In this document: one piece after another, positions 23,188-31,826 of the stretch | How the letters are laid out: each line of letters starts with the position of its first letter | Position numbering within the stretch: the stretch's first letter is position 1 | Assembly (NCBI RefSeq): GCF_000455365.1 | Contig: NZ_HG315684.1 | Coordinates: 350,186 to 414,185, forward strand | Length of the DNA stretch: 64,000 nucleotides | Reading direction: 5' to 3' | Source of the DNA: Halopiger djelfimassiliensis | GTDB lineage: Archaea > Halobacteriota > Halobacteria > Halobacteriales > Natrialbaceae | Translations under genes and position numbers: made by a program | Notes under the pieces: model-generated | Seen by the model: the letters and a program-made list of their open reading frames with translations, nothing else | Databases searched by the model: none | What the model was told of the DNA's origin: nothing

Positions 23188-25776
23188 TTATCGCCGGCGT
23201 GCAAGCAACGCGACGGCCAGCAGCGAACCCAACGCAATACCGATCCCGAACCCGGGCGTCCCGTCGTCCGAGCTGGGTGACCCGTCGGTTTCGTCCGTTT
23301 CGTCGGGTTTAGTGCTGTTCTCCAGTTCGTCCGCATCAGTACCGTCGTCGGCGTGTTCCGGCGTGCTGTTGTTTGTGGCGTCACCACCACGGTCGCTTGC
23401 GTCGTCATCGGCGTCGACGGCTTCGACGAACGTTCCGGTCACCGTGGTTATCGTGTGCCCATCGACGCGGTACTCGAGGTCCGCGTGATCCCCGGCCTGC
23501 AGGGCGCTGAAATCGACCGGCTCCGACGTGGAGAACCGCCCGGAGGCATCGATTTCGACGGTTGGCGACGTCCGGAAACTCGCGGCCTCACCGACGCTCG
23601 TGACCCGAATCGAGACATCCGAGCCGGGTGCGACGGTAGTCTCACCGGTGATCGCTACCTGCTCGTCGGCCTCGAGACGGACGGTTCCGCTGGCGTCCCG
23701 GTTATCGAATTCGACTGCGGGTTCGACGAGCGTCATAGCGGTCGTAACCGCCCGGTCCGATCCGGGTCCGAAGTAGGGGTATGCGGGGTCACCGGACCCT
23801 TTCGCGCCGTCAGCAGCGAGGGAGTAGCGTTCGTCCTCGTGGGTCTCGTATGCCAGTTCGACGGTGAAGTCGTCGTCGGGGGTTGGCGTGCCGTCCCAGG
23901 CGCTGTTGGAGCCGGTGTCGACGACGATATAGAGCCCGCCGTCGTCGGTATCGGGGAAGACGAAGACGTCCTCATCGGCGGCGTTTGCGAGGTCCAGCGT
24001 AACGGGATCCTGATTGCCGACGCCGGACTCGGCGACGACCTCGAAGTCGATCCCCTCCCCGGTCATCCCGTCGATAAGTTCGTGGAGGTCCTCGCTCCCG
24101 TAGCCGTCCTCGAGTCCGTCCCAGCCCGTGCCGGACTCGCGGACGGACGCCGCCATGAGCGCCCCGTGGAGCCCGGTCGCCTCGGCGTCGATAATCAGTC
24201 GATCATCGATCGCGATCTCCGTCCGTTCGGAGAGAGAGCCGGCCTCCCGGAGCGCTTCGGGATCGTCCGCGTCGGCATCACCGGCGGGGGCGACGAAGGT
24301 CCGTATCGAATCGAGTTCCGGTTCGTGAAGCGCGATCGTTGCTCTTGCGAGTTCGCCCTCGAGCTCCGACTCGTCGGTCTCGCTGACGCTGAACTCGGGG
24401 GAACTGGTGACCGCAATCGGATACTCGGTCGGTTGCAGCGGTCGATCGAGTTGGCCGAGCGGATCGCCGTCGGTGATCCCGAGTTCGCTGACGTACCAGT
24501 CGAAGCCGGCCCAGCCGTCGTTGACGAACGCGTCCGCATCGGAGAATCGGACCGTCCGGAGTTCCGTGGGGAAGTTGCCGGTCGGCCCGTCGTAGCTGCT
24601 GGTCATACTCTCGACGACGTCGTCGGTGGCGGCGTAGGCCGCGTCGTGACCGGTGCCGGCGAGTCGGGTGTTGATCATGAAGGTGACGTCGCCGCTTCCG
24701 TCGTCGTCCTCGATATAGAGGACATCGACGAAGGGGGCGTCTTCGTCACCGAACTGAACGTACGCGTGATCGGTCTCCTCGAGTTCGACGGTCACTTCGA
24801 CGATGTCGCCGGCGGATTCGGTATAGACTCCCGCGTCGAACGACGCGTCGACGGCATACTCGCTTGCAGTCACCGTCTTCGAGGCCGTCGCCGACGAATC
24901 GACCGATTCGAAGGCGATGTCGTACTCGTCCTCGTCGACTCCGGCGAAGTCGATTTCGCCCGCAGGATCCATGCTGTCGACGAGAACGATCTTCTCGTCG
25001 GCTCCTGTCTGTTCGTCGTCGTAAATCGCGACGTCGAACGCGCCGTGCGTATCCCACGGGGACGTTGCAGCGTCGAGGTGGCCGTCTTCGACGGCGTGGC
25101 CGTTCTCTCTGAGATACTCGAAGACGTCCGTGGAGTCGATAGCTTTGGCATCGGGGTAGGCGTCGTCGGCGGCGATGGCGTCGATAACGGCCGGGTCGAC
25201 GTCGTCGACATCGACGAAGATCGCAAACAGCGTCTCGGCGTCGAGGTCGCCGCCGGCAGTGACGTTCAAACTGTAGACGTCGCGGTTCGACTCGATATCG
25301 AGTTCCGTCGTCGACGGCGGCCCGTCGACGGTCACTTCCCTGTCGAGTTCGACGTCGAGGGTCTGTTCGGACACTTCGAAGGAGTTCTGTCGGGTTTCCG
25401 GAATACCGTCCCCTCGAAGGAAGTAGCTACCCGGCTCGAGGTCGTCGGTAGCGAACGTAGCGACGAGGTCGTCCCCGTCCGTTTCGACGACGACCTCCTC
25501 GAGGAACGTACTGGACTCGATACCGGAGCCACTGTAGGAGTCGACAGCGCGGAGTTCGAGCGTCTCTCCCGCTGTACTATCGGTATCGTCCAAGGTCGCG
25601 GTAACGGGTTGCCCCCGATAGACCACCGAGTCGGGGTCGTACGTTATCTCGTGATCAGCCGCCGCCGCTGTGTCCACGATCGGGACGGACACGACGACGA
25701 GGGAGAGTAGCAGTATCGCAGTCAGGAACAATGGTCGTCCCCGCGTGCGATTCTTGGCAGCAGTGTTCTGTCTCAT
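23188..25776 (-). CDS. S-layer (major cell-surface) glycoprotein family, PGF-CTERM anchored
   Basis: 862 residues from ATG 25776. Sec signal near residues 13-38 (RPLFLTAILLLSLVVVSVPI ending TAAAA). The ectodomain is acidic with many beta segments and has the family segment RPLQPTEYPIAV. The C-terminus has a Thr/Ser/Asp/Glu-rich spacer with N-glycosylation sequons (NNS, NST), then TPGFG, a hydrophobic stretch and RRR: the PGF-CTERM signal cut by archaeosortase ArtA and replaced by lipid. It lies downstream of a paralogous gene on the same strand with 386 bases between, including its own promoter motif. It probably assembles the cell wall lattice alone or with the paralogue. Confidence 0.85.
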   Translation of the reverse strand: MRQNTAAKNRTRGRPLFLTAILLLSLVVVSVPIVDTAAAADHEITYDPDSVVYRGQPVTATLDDTDSTAGETLELRAVDSYSGSGIESSTFLEEVVVETDGDDLVATFATDDLEPGSYFLRGDGIPETRQNSFEVSEQTLDVELDREVTVDGPPSTTELDIESNRDVYSLNVTAGGDLDAETLFAIFVDVDDVDPAVIDAIAADDAYPDAKAIDSTDVFEYLRENGHAVEDGHLDAATSPWDTHGAFDVAIYDDEQTGADEKIVLVDSMDPAGEIDFAGVDEDEYDIAFESVDSSATASKTVTASEYAVDASFDAGVYTESAGDIVEVTVELEETDHAYVQFGDEDAPFVDVLYIEDDDGSGDVTFMINTRLAGTGHDAAYAATDDVVESMTSSYDGPTGNFPTELRTVRFSDADAFVNDGWAGFDWYVSELGITDGDPLGQLDRPLQPTEYPIAVTSSPEFSVSETDESELEGELARATIALHEPELDSIRTFVAPAGDADADDPEALREAGSLSERTEIAIDDRLIIDAEATGLHGALMAASVRESGTGWDGLEDGYGSEDLHELIDGMTGEGIDFEVVAESGVGNQDPVTLDLANAADEDVFVFPDTDDGGLYIVVDTGSNSAWDGTPTPDDDFTVELAYETHEDERYSLAADGAKGSGDPAYPYFGPGSDRAVTTAMTLVEPAVEFDNRDASGTVRLEADEQVAITGETTVAPGSDVSIRVTSVGEAASFRTSPTVEIDASGRFSTSEPVDFSALQAGDHADLEYRVDGHTITTVTGTFVEAVDADDDASDRGGDATNNSTPEHADDGTDADELENSTKPDETDETDGSPSSDDGTPGFGIGIALGSLLAVALLARRR

Positions 25777-26162
25777 ACGATAGTAATTCCCGTATTCTGG
25801 ATCGGTCGGCTCCGAGTGCAAGGAGCAAGCGCCAGTCCTGATCGAGACTCGTCCGTCGGCCTGCCCCCCGCGAGGGTTATCGATCCTTTCCAACAGGCCC
25901 GTAATAAGCTTTCTGAGACAACTATCACCGGAATGTGAATATCGCGAGGCCGTCCGTTCGTCTCGGGGACTCGCTGGACGAGATCCGAAAGAACCCGGAC
26001 CCAGACAGGTGATCGAACCAGTATCGCTCGTTCAGGACGCCGTCCGTGTCGCTTCGGGATCAACGAGCGATGCCGTCCGCGATTACTAAAACGACTGATA
26101 GCGTCGCTGGATGGGTACGTCAAATAATGAAAATCGAAGTGGTCGGGTCGAGCGGTTACCGG
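25777..26162. other. Spacer between the two S-layer genes
   Basis: 386 bases without a gene. The half next to 25776 is the leader and promoter of the downstream S-layer gene; the half next to 26162 should hold the terminator of the upstream one (AT-richer around 26075-26135). No coding frame is convincing. Confidence 0.5.
25885..25915 (-). promoter_or_regulatory. S-layer promoter motif, copy 1
   Basis: On the minus strand CAGAAAGCTTATTACGG, then a CTGTTG-type segment, is shared exactly over 17 bases with the other S-layer gene (28851-28867). CTTATTA resembles a TATA box. With ~26 bases to the start site, the transcript would carry a leader of roughly 100 bases, as known for haloarchaeal S-layer genes. 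Confidence 0.65.
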
Positions 26163-28718
26163 TTACTCCTGACGGCGCAGTGCCAGCATGGCAGCTGCGA
26201 GGAGTGCAACGAGCGCGACAGCGACGCCGAAGCCGGGCGTTCCGTCGTCGCCTTCGTCTTCGCCGCCGTTTTCGTCGCCGTTCTCGGCACCGTTTTCGTC
26301 GCCGTTTTCGTCGCCGTTTTCGTCGCCGTTCTCGGCACCGTTCTCGTCGCCGTTCTCGGCACCGTTCTCCTCACCGTTCTCGACGCCGTTCTCCTCACCG
26401 TTCTCGTCGCCGTTCTCGGCGACCTCTTCGGTGAAGACGGTGTCGATGGAGTCGATGCCGCTACTGAGAGCACGGAAGGTCGTCTCAGCAGTGTCACCTT
26501 CGGACTGGTCACTGTAGTCTGCGGTCAGCGACCAGGAGCCGTCGCTTTCGATCTCGACGTCCTCGTGGGTGTCGAAGAAGGACGGCGAGACGCCGCTGTC
26601 GGAGGCCATGCGGACGCTGCTGTCCGTACCGGGTGCGACGTTAGTCATCCCGGCGACTTCGGCCTCTTCGGAGGCAACGACGACGAGTTCGTCGTTCTCG
26701 TTGAGGTTGTCGAACGTCACTTCGGGTTCGACGATGGTGAAGTCCGTCGCGATGGACTCGGTCGAGTCAGCGCCGAAGTACGGGTAGGCCGCACCGTCAG
26801 CGCCTTCGCTACTGTCGAAGTGGTAGCGTTCACTGTCGTCGGTTTCGTATTCGAGGTCGGCAGTGAACTCGGTACCGGTTTCGAGGCTTCCGTCCCAGGC
26901 ACTGGTCGAGCTGGTGTCGACGACCACGTAGAGTGCGCCCTCGTCGTTGTCGACGAAGACGTAGACATCGCCCGCGTCAGCGCCTGCCAGATCGAGTGTC
27001 GTCGGGTCCTGGTTGCCGACTGCGTCGTCGGCCGCGACCTCGAAGTTGATCCCTTCGCTTTCCCACGAGTTGCTGTTCACGAGCGTATCGAGGGCGCTGG
27101 CTTTGACACCGTCTTCGAGGATGTCGACGCCGTCGCCGGAGGCGGCACCGAGTGCGCCGATGAAGCCGCTCGCCTCGGCCTCGATGACCAGGCGGTCGCC
27201 TTCGGCGATGTCGGTGCGCTCGGTCAGCGTAACCTCGTCACCGAGGAGCTCTGCAAGGTCGTCTTCGTCGGCAGGATCCGACGGAGCGACGTGGGTTTCG
27301 ATGGCGCCGAGTTCGGGTTCGACCAGATCGATCGTCGCCTGGTCGATCTCGTTTGCGGCTTCGGATTCGCCGTCGGCGTTGACGACGAACGTCCCGTCCG
27401 CGTCGGCGGTCATCGTGTAGTCAGTCGGCTGCAGCGGACGGACGAGCTGGAACTCCTCGTCGCTGGTTCCGTCCTGCCAGTTGCCCGCGTTGTTGATCAG
27501 GCCGAGCTCTTCGAGGTAGTCCCCGAAGTCGGTCCCGGCACCGGCGAGCAGTTCGCCGTCCTCGTTTTCGAATCGGACGGCGTCCGCGTTGAGCGAGTTG
27601 TGGACGATGCTTGCGACGTCGTCCTCGTCGGAGTGGTACACGTCCTCGGCGCTGTTCGCGTAGTCGCGGTCGCCGAGGGTGCGGGTGTTGATCCAGAAGT
27701 TCACTTCGTCGTCGTCGTTGCCGTCTTCGACGTGGAGCACGTCGACGAAGCCGGAGTCTTCGTCACCGAACTGGATGTACGCCTCGCTCGTGTCCTCCAT
27801 CTCGAGGTTGACCTCGAGGTAGTCACCGGCGGTCTGCGTGTAGACGCCTTCGGAGAAGGAGCCGCTGACGTCGAGTTCAGCGACTTCGATGTTCGCGGTC
27901 GCTTCGGCGTCCGTGTCAATCGTTTCGAAGTCGAGGGTGTACTCGCCTTCGTCGATGTCCTCGAAGTCGAGGGCCGTCTCGATGTCAGTGACGCCGACGA
28001 GCACGATCTTCGTGTCGGCGTCGTCCTCGTCCGCGTGGTAGAGCTTGGCGTTGAACTCGCCAGCACCGTCGGCGGCAGCGCCGAGGTTGTCAGCTTCGAC
28101 CACGTGCTGGTCGCTCAGGTTCGTCCGGTCCTCGGGGAGCGCTTCGTCGGTGAAGATACTCCAGAGTTCGTCGTACTCGAGGTCGCCGTCAGCACTCACG
28201 TTCAGCGTGTAGGTGCCGCGGTTGGAGTCGACCTCGAGATCGACTTCCGTGTTCCCTTCGTTGTTGACCGAGTCCTCGGCGAACTCGGCGGTGAGCGTCT
28301 GCACACCGACTTCGAAGGTGTCCTCGACGGACGGGTTGTAATCGAAGTCGCCACCGCGGACGAAGTAATCGCCTTCGTCGAAGCCGCTGGTGGAGATCAG
28401 GAAGCCGTTGTTATCGTCGGTCAGGTCGTCTGCGGTGAGGTCTTCGACGTGCGTGCTGTCGGTAACGTTACCGTCGGACGTCGAGGTCACCATCCGGACC
28501 TGGTAGTTCTCGGAGTCGGCGTCGGTGATCTCAGCACCAGGGGATGCGTTGACCGTTTCGCCCTGGTAGGCGAAACTCGGTGAGTATTCGATACTAGATT
28601 CCGCCGTTGCCGCGCCCGCAAAGGCTGCGGACATAGCGACGACGGAAAGGACCATCATCACGGTCAGGAACAGGGCACGTCCCTTGTCGCGAAGAGTGGG
28701 TGTAGTATTGCGTGTCAT
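26163..28718 (-). CDS. S-layer (major cell-surface) glycoprotein family with Glu-Asn-Gly repeat stalk
   Basis: 851 residues from ATG 28718. Sec signal near residues 14-40 (ALFLTVMMVLSVVAMSAAFAGA). The ectodomain is like its neighbour's (LVRPLQPTDYTM, PEVTFDNLNENDE) with several N-glycosylation sequons (NAS, NVT, NVS, NLS). Before the PGF-CTERM (TPGFG, hydrophobic stretch, RRQE) is a stalk of 13 four-residue repeats ENG(D/E/A/V/G) instead of the usual Thr-rich O-glycosylated region. Highly regular codon use and a strong promoter motif suggest high expression. First of the tandem pair, preceded by a long AT-rich region. Confidence 0.85.
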   Translation of the reverse strand: MTRNTTPTLRDKGRALFLTVMMVLSVVAMSAAFAGAATAESSIEYSPSFAYQGETVNASPGAEITDADSENYQVRMVTSTSDGNVTDSTHVEDLTADDLTDDNNGFLISTSGFDEGDYFVRGGDFDYNPSVEDTFEVGVQTLTAEFAEDSVNNEGNTEVDLEVDSNRGTYTLNVSADGDLEYDELWSIFTDEALPEDRTNLSDQHVVEADNLGAAADGAGEFNAKLYHADEDDADTKIVLVGVTDIETALDFEDIDEGEYTLDFETIDTDAEATANIEVAELDVSGSFSEGVYTQTAGDYLEVNLEMEDTSEAYIQFGDEDSGFVDVLHVEDGNDDDEVNFWINTRTLGDRDYANSAEDVYHSDEDDVASIVHNSLNADAVRFENEDGELLAGAGTDFGDYLEELGLINNAGNWQDGTSDEEFQLVRPLQPTDYTMTADADGTFVVNADGESEAANEIDQATIDLVEPELGAIETHVAPSDPADEDDLAELLGDEVTLTERTDIAEGDRLVIEAEASGFIGALGAASGDGVDILEDGVKASALDTLVNSNSWESEGINFEVAADDAVGNQDPTTLDLAGADAGDVYVFVDNDEGALYVVVDTSSTSAWDGSLETGTEFTADLEYETDDSERYHFDSSEGADGAAYPYFGADSTESIATDFTIVEPEVTFDNLNENDELVVVASEEAEVAGMTNVAPGTDSSVRMASDSGVSPSFFDTHEDVEIESDGSWSLTADYSDQSEGDTAETTFRALSSGIDSIDTVFTEEVAENGDENGEENGVENGEENGAENGDENGAENGDENGDENGDENGAENGDENGGEDEGDDGTPGFGVAVALVALLAAAMLALRRQE
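26262..26417 (-). repeat. 12-base tandem repeat encoding ENGx units
   Basis: Thirteen uninterrupted 12-base units (156 bases) within the S-layer gene. Each codes Glu-Asn-Gly plus one of Asp, Glu, Ala, Val or Gly. The units are nearly identical at DNA level, with synonymous changes in the Glu and Asn codons. Such a tract can change length by slippage without shifting the frame. Confidence 0.85.
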
Positions 28719-28832
28719 GTGTTGTTGTAAGCTCGTATTTCGCTTGGTAGCGAGCGATTCACCGGGGGTGGGTCTCCAGTACCGAACCCCCGAACGGAGG
28801 GCACTGGATTTCAGCTCCCGGGAAGGGGTGTC

Positions 28833-28867
28833 AGCCTCTTTCAACAGACCCGTAATAAGCTTTCTGT
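28833..28867 (-). promoter_or_regulatory. S-layer promoter motif, copy 2
   Basis: Minus-strand CAGAAAGCTTATTACGG followed by GTCTGTTGAAAG is nearly the same as at 25885-25915. The TATA-like CTTATTA is centred near 28856, giving an expected start near 28830 and a leader of about 110 bases before ATG 28718. Confidence 0.68.
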
Positions 28868-29060
28868 AATACATATAGGACTTGAGATATGTATAGTAAT
28901 ATTATATTACTGTCGGAACTTGGTTTCCAATACCCCATTACTGCCGCTAAAATACTCTAATAGAGTACTTTCTAGACTCTATGTAATAGTTTGTTTCTAA
29001 TATAATACATACTAGTTCAAGAAATGATCTATATTTTTATGTATATGATGTATGGATAGC
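28868..29060. other. Strongly AT-rich block upstream of the S-layer gene
   Basis: About 190 bases much richer in A and T than anything else in the window (for example TAGTAATATTATATTACTG and repeated TAATAT/ATATAC tracts). It lies immediately upstream of the S-layer promoter. No gene is visible. It may be an upstream activating, bent or nucleoid-free DNA segment for a very strong promoter (inferred). From 29060 to 29321 the composition returns to normal with no gene seen. Confidence 0.6.
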
Positions 29061-29321
29061 AATATGTCTATGATGCTCCAGTGCTGCGAGCGAAAGCGGT
29101 ACCAATTCGAGACCCGCCACGGGTTGGTTCTCCGTCCGTCGGTTGCGTTCGATCCCGACGCTGCGATCCTGTTGGTAACAATTAAAGTGCTGCTGGCTGT
29201 CAGCAGTAGCTGTGGGTGAAAACCCACGTGCGTGTCACTGTGTCGTGCCGGGGACGCTCTCGGGAAGGAGCCGATTGCTCCGGCACGTTTGGGACGCTCC
29301 CGCCAGCGACACCGACCAGTA

Positions 29322-29924
29322 CTACGAGCGATAGACCCGTTCTTGGAGATACTCGTCGATCTCGGCGCGAACTGCCAGTGCCCACTCCCCGTGATCGGTC
29401 GTCGCCTGACGGACGAACCCGCCGGTAAGAAGCGTAAAGAGCGTCGCTGCGACTTGCTCGGCATCACACTCCTGAAAGACGTCTTCCGCGATTCCAGCAC
29501 GAATAATCGCCGCGATCCGGTCCTGAAACAGTTGATCGCTCCGGACGAAGTGTTCCCGGTAGCTCGGATCGAAGCCTGCCTGGACGCGCAACTCAAGCAA
29601 CGCGCGTGCAAACTCCGTTCGGTCGGGATCCTCTTCGACCGGCACGGCCCCTTCCAGAAACGCTTCGAGCGATCGGCGCGGATCGTCGATCCCGTCGGTC
29701 GTCATCTCCGACTCGAACTGCTCGAGCATGAACTCGAGACAGGCGACCAGCAGGTCGTCTTTGTTCTCGTAGTGGTGATAGACGAGCGAGGGACTCTTCT
29801 CGAGTTCGTCGCCGATCTTCTGGATCGTGAGGTCCGCGTATCCGTGTGTCCGAAGCGCCCGGTAGGCTGCCGCCAGGATTTCCTCACGCGTGGTTTCCGG
29901 GTCCTCGAAGTAGGGGACTGTCAT
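29322..29924 (-). CDS. TetR family transcriptional regulator
   Basis: 200 residues. The N-terminal helix-turn-helix is classical (TREEILAAAYRALRTHGYAD, then LTIQKIGDELEKSPSLVYHHYENKDDLL). The C-terminal ~140 residues form the variable ligand domain (FARALLELRVQAGFDPSYREHF). It is divergent from an exoprotein/RND exporter operon at 30219-34436, and a 22-base palindrome lies between them at 30069-30090. This layout is typical of TetR repressors of efflux pumps that sense the pump substrate. Confidence 0.88.
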   Translation of the reverse strand: MTVPYFEDPETTREEILAAAYRALRTHGYADLTIQKIGDELEKSPSLVYHHYENKDDLLVACLEFMLEQFESEMTTDGIDDPRRSLEAFLEGAVPVEEDPDRTEFARALLELRVQAGFDPSYREHFVRSDQLFQDRIAAIIRAGIAEDVFQECDAEQVAATLFTLLTGGFVRQATTDHGEWALAVRAEIDEYLQERVYRS

Positions 29925-30068
29925 CTGGTGGTCTCCGACGTCCGTTCGCGATCGATCGCCGATTCGTCGACGCGAAACGTCGCCGGGTGGACTCGCTTAC
30001 CGACGTCGTCGAGACAGTACAGGGAAAGCGCCATTGCCTTCTCGGTTGGGACCCGCCTCCATAAGCCG

Positions 30069-30090
30069 TTTGATTGAACGATCAATCAAA
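30069..30090. promoter_or_regulatory. Palindromic operator, probable TetR binding site
   Basis: TTTGATTGA and TCAATCAAA form perfect 9-base arms around a 4-base centre (ACGA). It sits in the TetR/exporter intergenic region next to a TATA-like GGTATATG (30092-30099), so binding would block the exporter promoter and perhaps the regulator's own. Confidence 0.75.
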
Positions 30091-30218
30091 AGGTATATGT
30101 TCCGATGCTGAAATTACTGGGCAATGAACGATACCGGAGCAACCCGGTTTTTCGACGGTACCAACGTTCGATTCGGGGATAGCAGACGCCCCAAATCCAG
30201 CGGTCTCGCACCAGCGGG

Positions 30219-31817
30219 GTGGGATCCGTGATCTCGAGTCGACGACTGTCCGCCGGCCTCGTCGTCCTGTTGCTCGTGGTCGCCGGAACGGGAGTGCCGG
30301 CAAGCGTGGCCGCACTCGATCGAGGCGAACCGAACATCACCGTCTACCTCCCGGAAAACGAGGTGGCCGCCGGGAGCGAAGCGACCCTCGAGTTACAGCT
30401 TCAAAACGACGCTGAACTCCTGTCCGGGGCCGGTCACGAGGTGCGGACGGCCCGGGGCGTGAGCGTCGAACTCGAGGACGCCGGCCCGTTCGAGCCGAAA
30501 TCCGGCGAGCAGGCGCTCGGACAGATCGCCGACGGCCAGATCACCACGGCGACACAGCGGATCGAAGTGCCCGAGGACATCGACCCCGGTGAGTACGACG
30601 TCACCGTCCGTGTCCGGTACGCCTACACCAACAGCCACTCCGAACGGTCCGGCCACTCCCAGCGGTTGACCGAAAGCGAAACCCACGACGTCACCGTCGT
30701 CGTCCCCGAGGAGGCCCGGTTCGATATCACGGACGTGACGAGCGACGTCGAGCCCGGAGCGGACGGCCCGGCGACGCTCGAGATAACGAACGTCGGATCC
30801 GAGACGGCGCGCCAGGCCCGCGCGACGATTTCCGGCATCGGGGGAGTGACCGTCGACAGCGGGACCGCAGAGGAGGTCCTCGGCGATCTCGAACCCCGTG
30901 ACTCCCGGAACGTCACCGTCGACGTCGACATCGCCGAGACGGTCAGCCAGGGACACAAACCGATCGAGGTCGCCGTGACCTACCAGAACAGCGCCGGCAT
31001 CGAGCGCAAGGCGGGTCCGGAGACAGCACGCCTCTCCCCCGCGGCCGAGCAAACGTTTTCGATTACCGGTCTCGAGGACACCCTCTCGGTCGGCTACGAC
31101 GGCGAGGTGACCGGCGAACTCACGAACGACGGGCCGCGGACGGTCGACGACGCCGTCCTGATCGTCGAACCGATGAGCGACTCGCTGTTCGTCGAGGACA
31201 CCCGCTATGCGCTCCCGGAACTCGAGCCGGGCGAAACCACGTCGTTTAGCTATCCGATGGACGTCAGCGGGCAGGCCGATCCGGGACCGCGACAGCTTCG
31301 ATTTACCGTCGAGTACACCGCCGGAGACCGCTCGACGCTCGAGGACGGCCCGATCACCGAACGCGTCGTCGTCGATCCCCAGGAAGACGAGTTCTCGCTC
31401 GAGGGCGTCGAGACGACGCTTCGACAGGGCGAGACGAACGATCTCGTCATCGAGATCACGAACGAGCGACCGGAGACGCTCTCGAACGTCGACGTGCGGA
31501 TCTACACCGACGACCCGCTCAGTGCGACCGACGACGAGGCGTTCGTCCCGGAACTCGAGCCGGGCGAATCCGCCGAAATTTCGTTCGGCGTCGCCGCAGC
31601 GAGCAGCGCGCCCGCGAAGACGCATCCGGTCGAACTCGACTTCCAGTACGAGACCGACCGCGGGGAGACGATCGTCTCGGACCACTACCAGTTCCCGGTC
31701 GACGTCGAAGCCGTCGAGGACGAGGGTGGGATCGGCTTCGTGGGACTGCTCGTCCGCGGGATGGCCGTCCTCTCGATCGCCGGCCTCTGTGTCGGACTCT
31801 GGTGGCGACGACGGTAA
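30219..31817 (+). CDS. Exported CARDB/COG1361-like protein with C-terminal anchor
   Basis: About 532 residues; the start could also be a GTG a few codons in (30228). Signal segment at residues ~8-32 (LSAGLVVLLLVVAGTGV). The body is a series of Ig-like, adhesin-type beta domains with the phrase E(L/P)EPGE(T/S) and LEITNVGSE, as in the CARDB/NEW3 group. One C-terminal transmembrane helix ends in WWRRR, leaving the domains outside. It lies 9 bases before the RND exporter gene; COG1361-type partners next to RND proteins are frequent in archaea and may act as periplasm-side adaptors (inferred). Confidence 0.8.
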   Translation: MGSVISSRRLSAGLVVLLLVVAGTGVPASVAALDRGEPNITVYLPENEVAAGSEATLELQLQNDAELLSGAGHEVRTARGVSVELEDAGPFEPKSGEQALGQIADGQITTATQRIEVPEDIDPGEYDVTVRVRYAYTNSHSERSGHSQRLTESETHDVTVVVPEEARFDITDVTSDVEPGADGPATLEITNVGSETARQARATISGIGGVTVDSGTAEEVLGDLEPRDSRNVTVDVDIAETVSQGHKPIEVAVTYQNSAGIERKAGPETARLSPAAEQTFSITGLEDTLSVGYDGEVTGELTNDGPRTVDDAVLIVEPMSDSLFVEDTRYALPELEPGETTSFSYPMDVSGQADPGPRQLRFTVEYTAGDRSTLEDGPITERVVVDPQEDEFSLEGVETTLRQGETNDLVIEITNERPETLSNVDVRIYTDDPLSATDDEAFVPELEPGESAEISFGVAAASSAPAKTHPVELDFQYETDRGETIVSDHYQFPVDVEAVEDEGGIGFVGLLVRGMAVLSIAGLCVGLWWRRR

Positions 31818-31826
31818 TCACGACCG

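Noticed and set aside
26262..26417. CRISPR-like array
   Set aside because: The 12-base units are contiguous, without spacers, and lie in frame inside the S-layer gene.
26046..28583. A very long plus-strand open frame opposite the S-layer gene
   Set aside because: It is the mirror of the real gene: its peptide is Val/Phe/Asp-rich with no family motif, while the minus strand has signal peptide, sequons and PGF-CTERM. Long antisense frames are normal in high-GC haloarchaeal genes.
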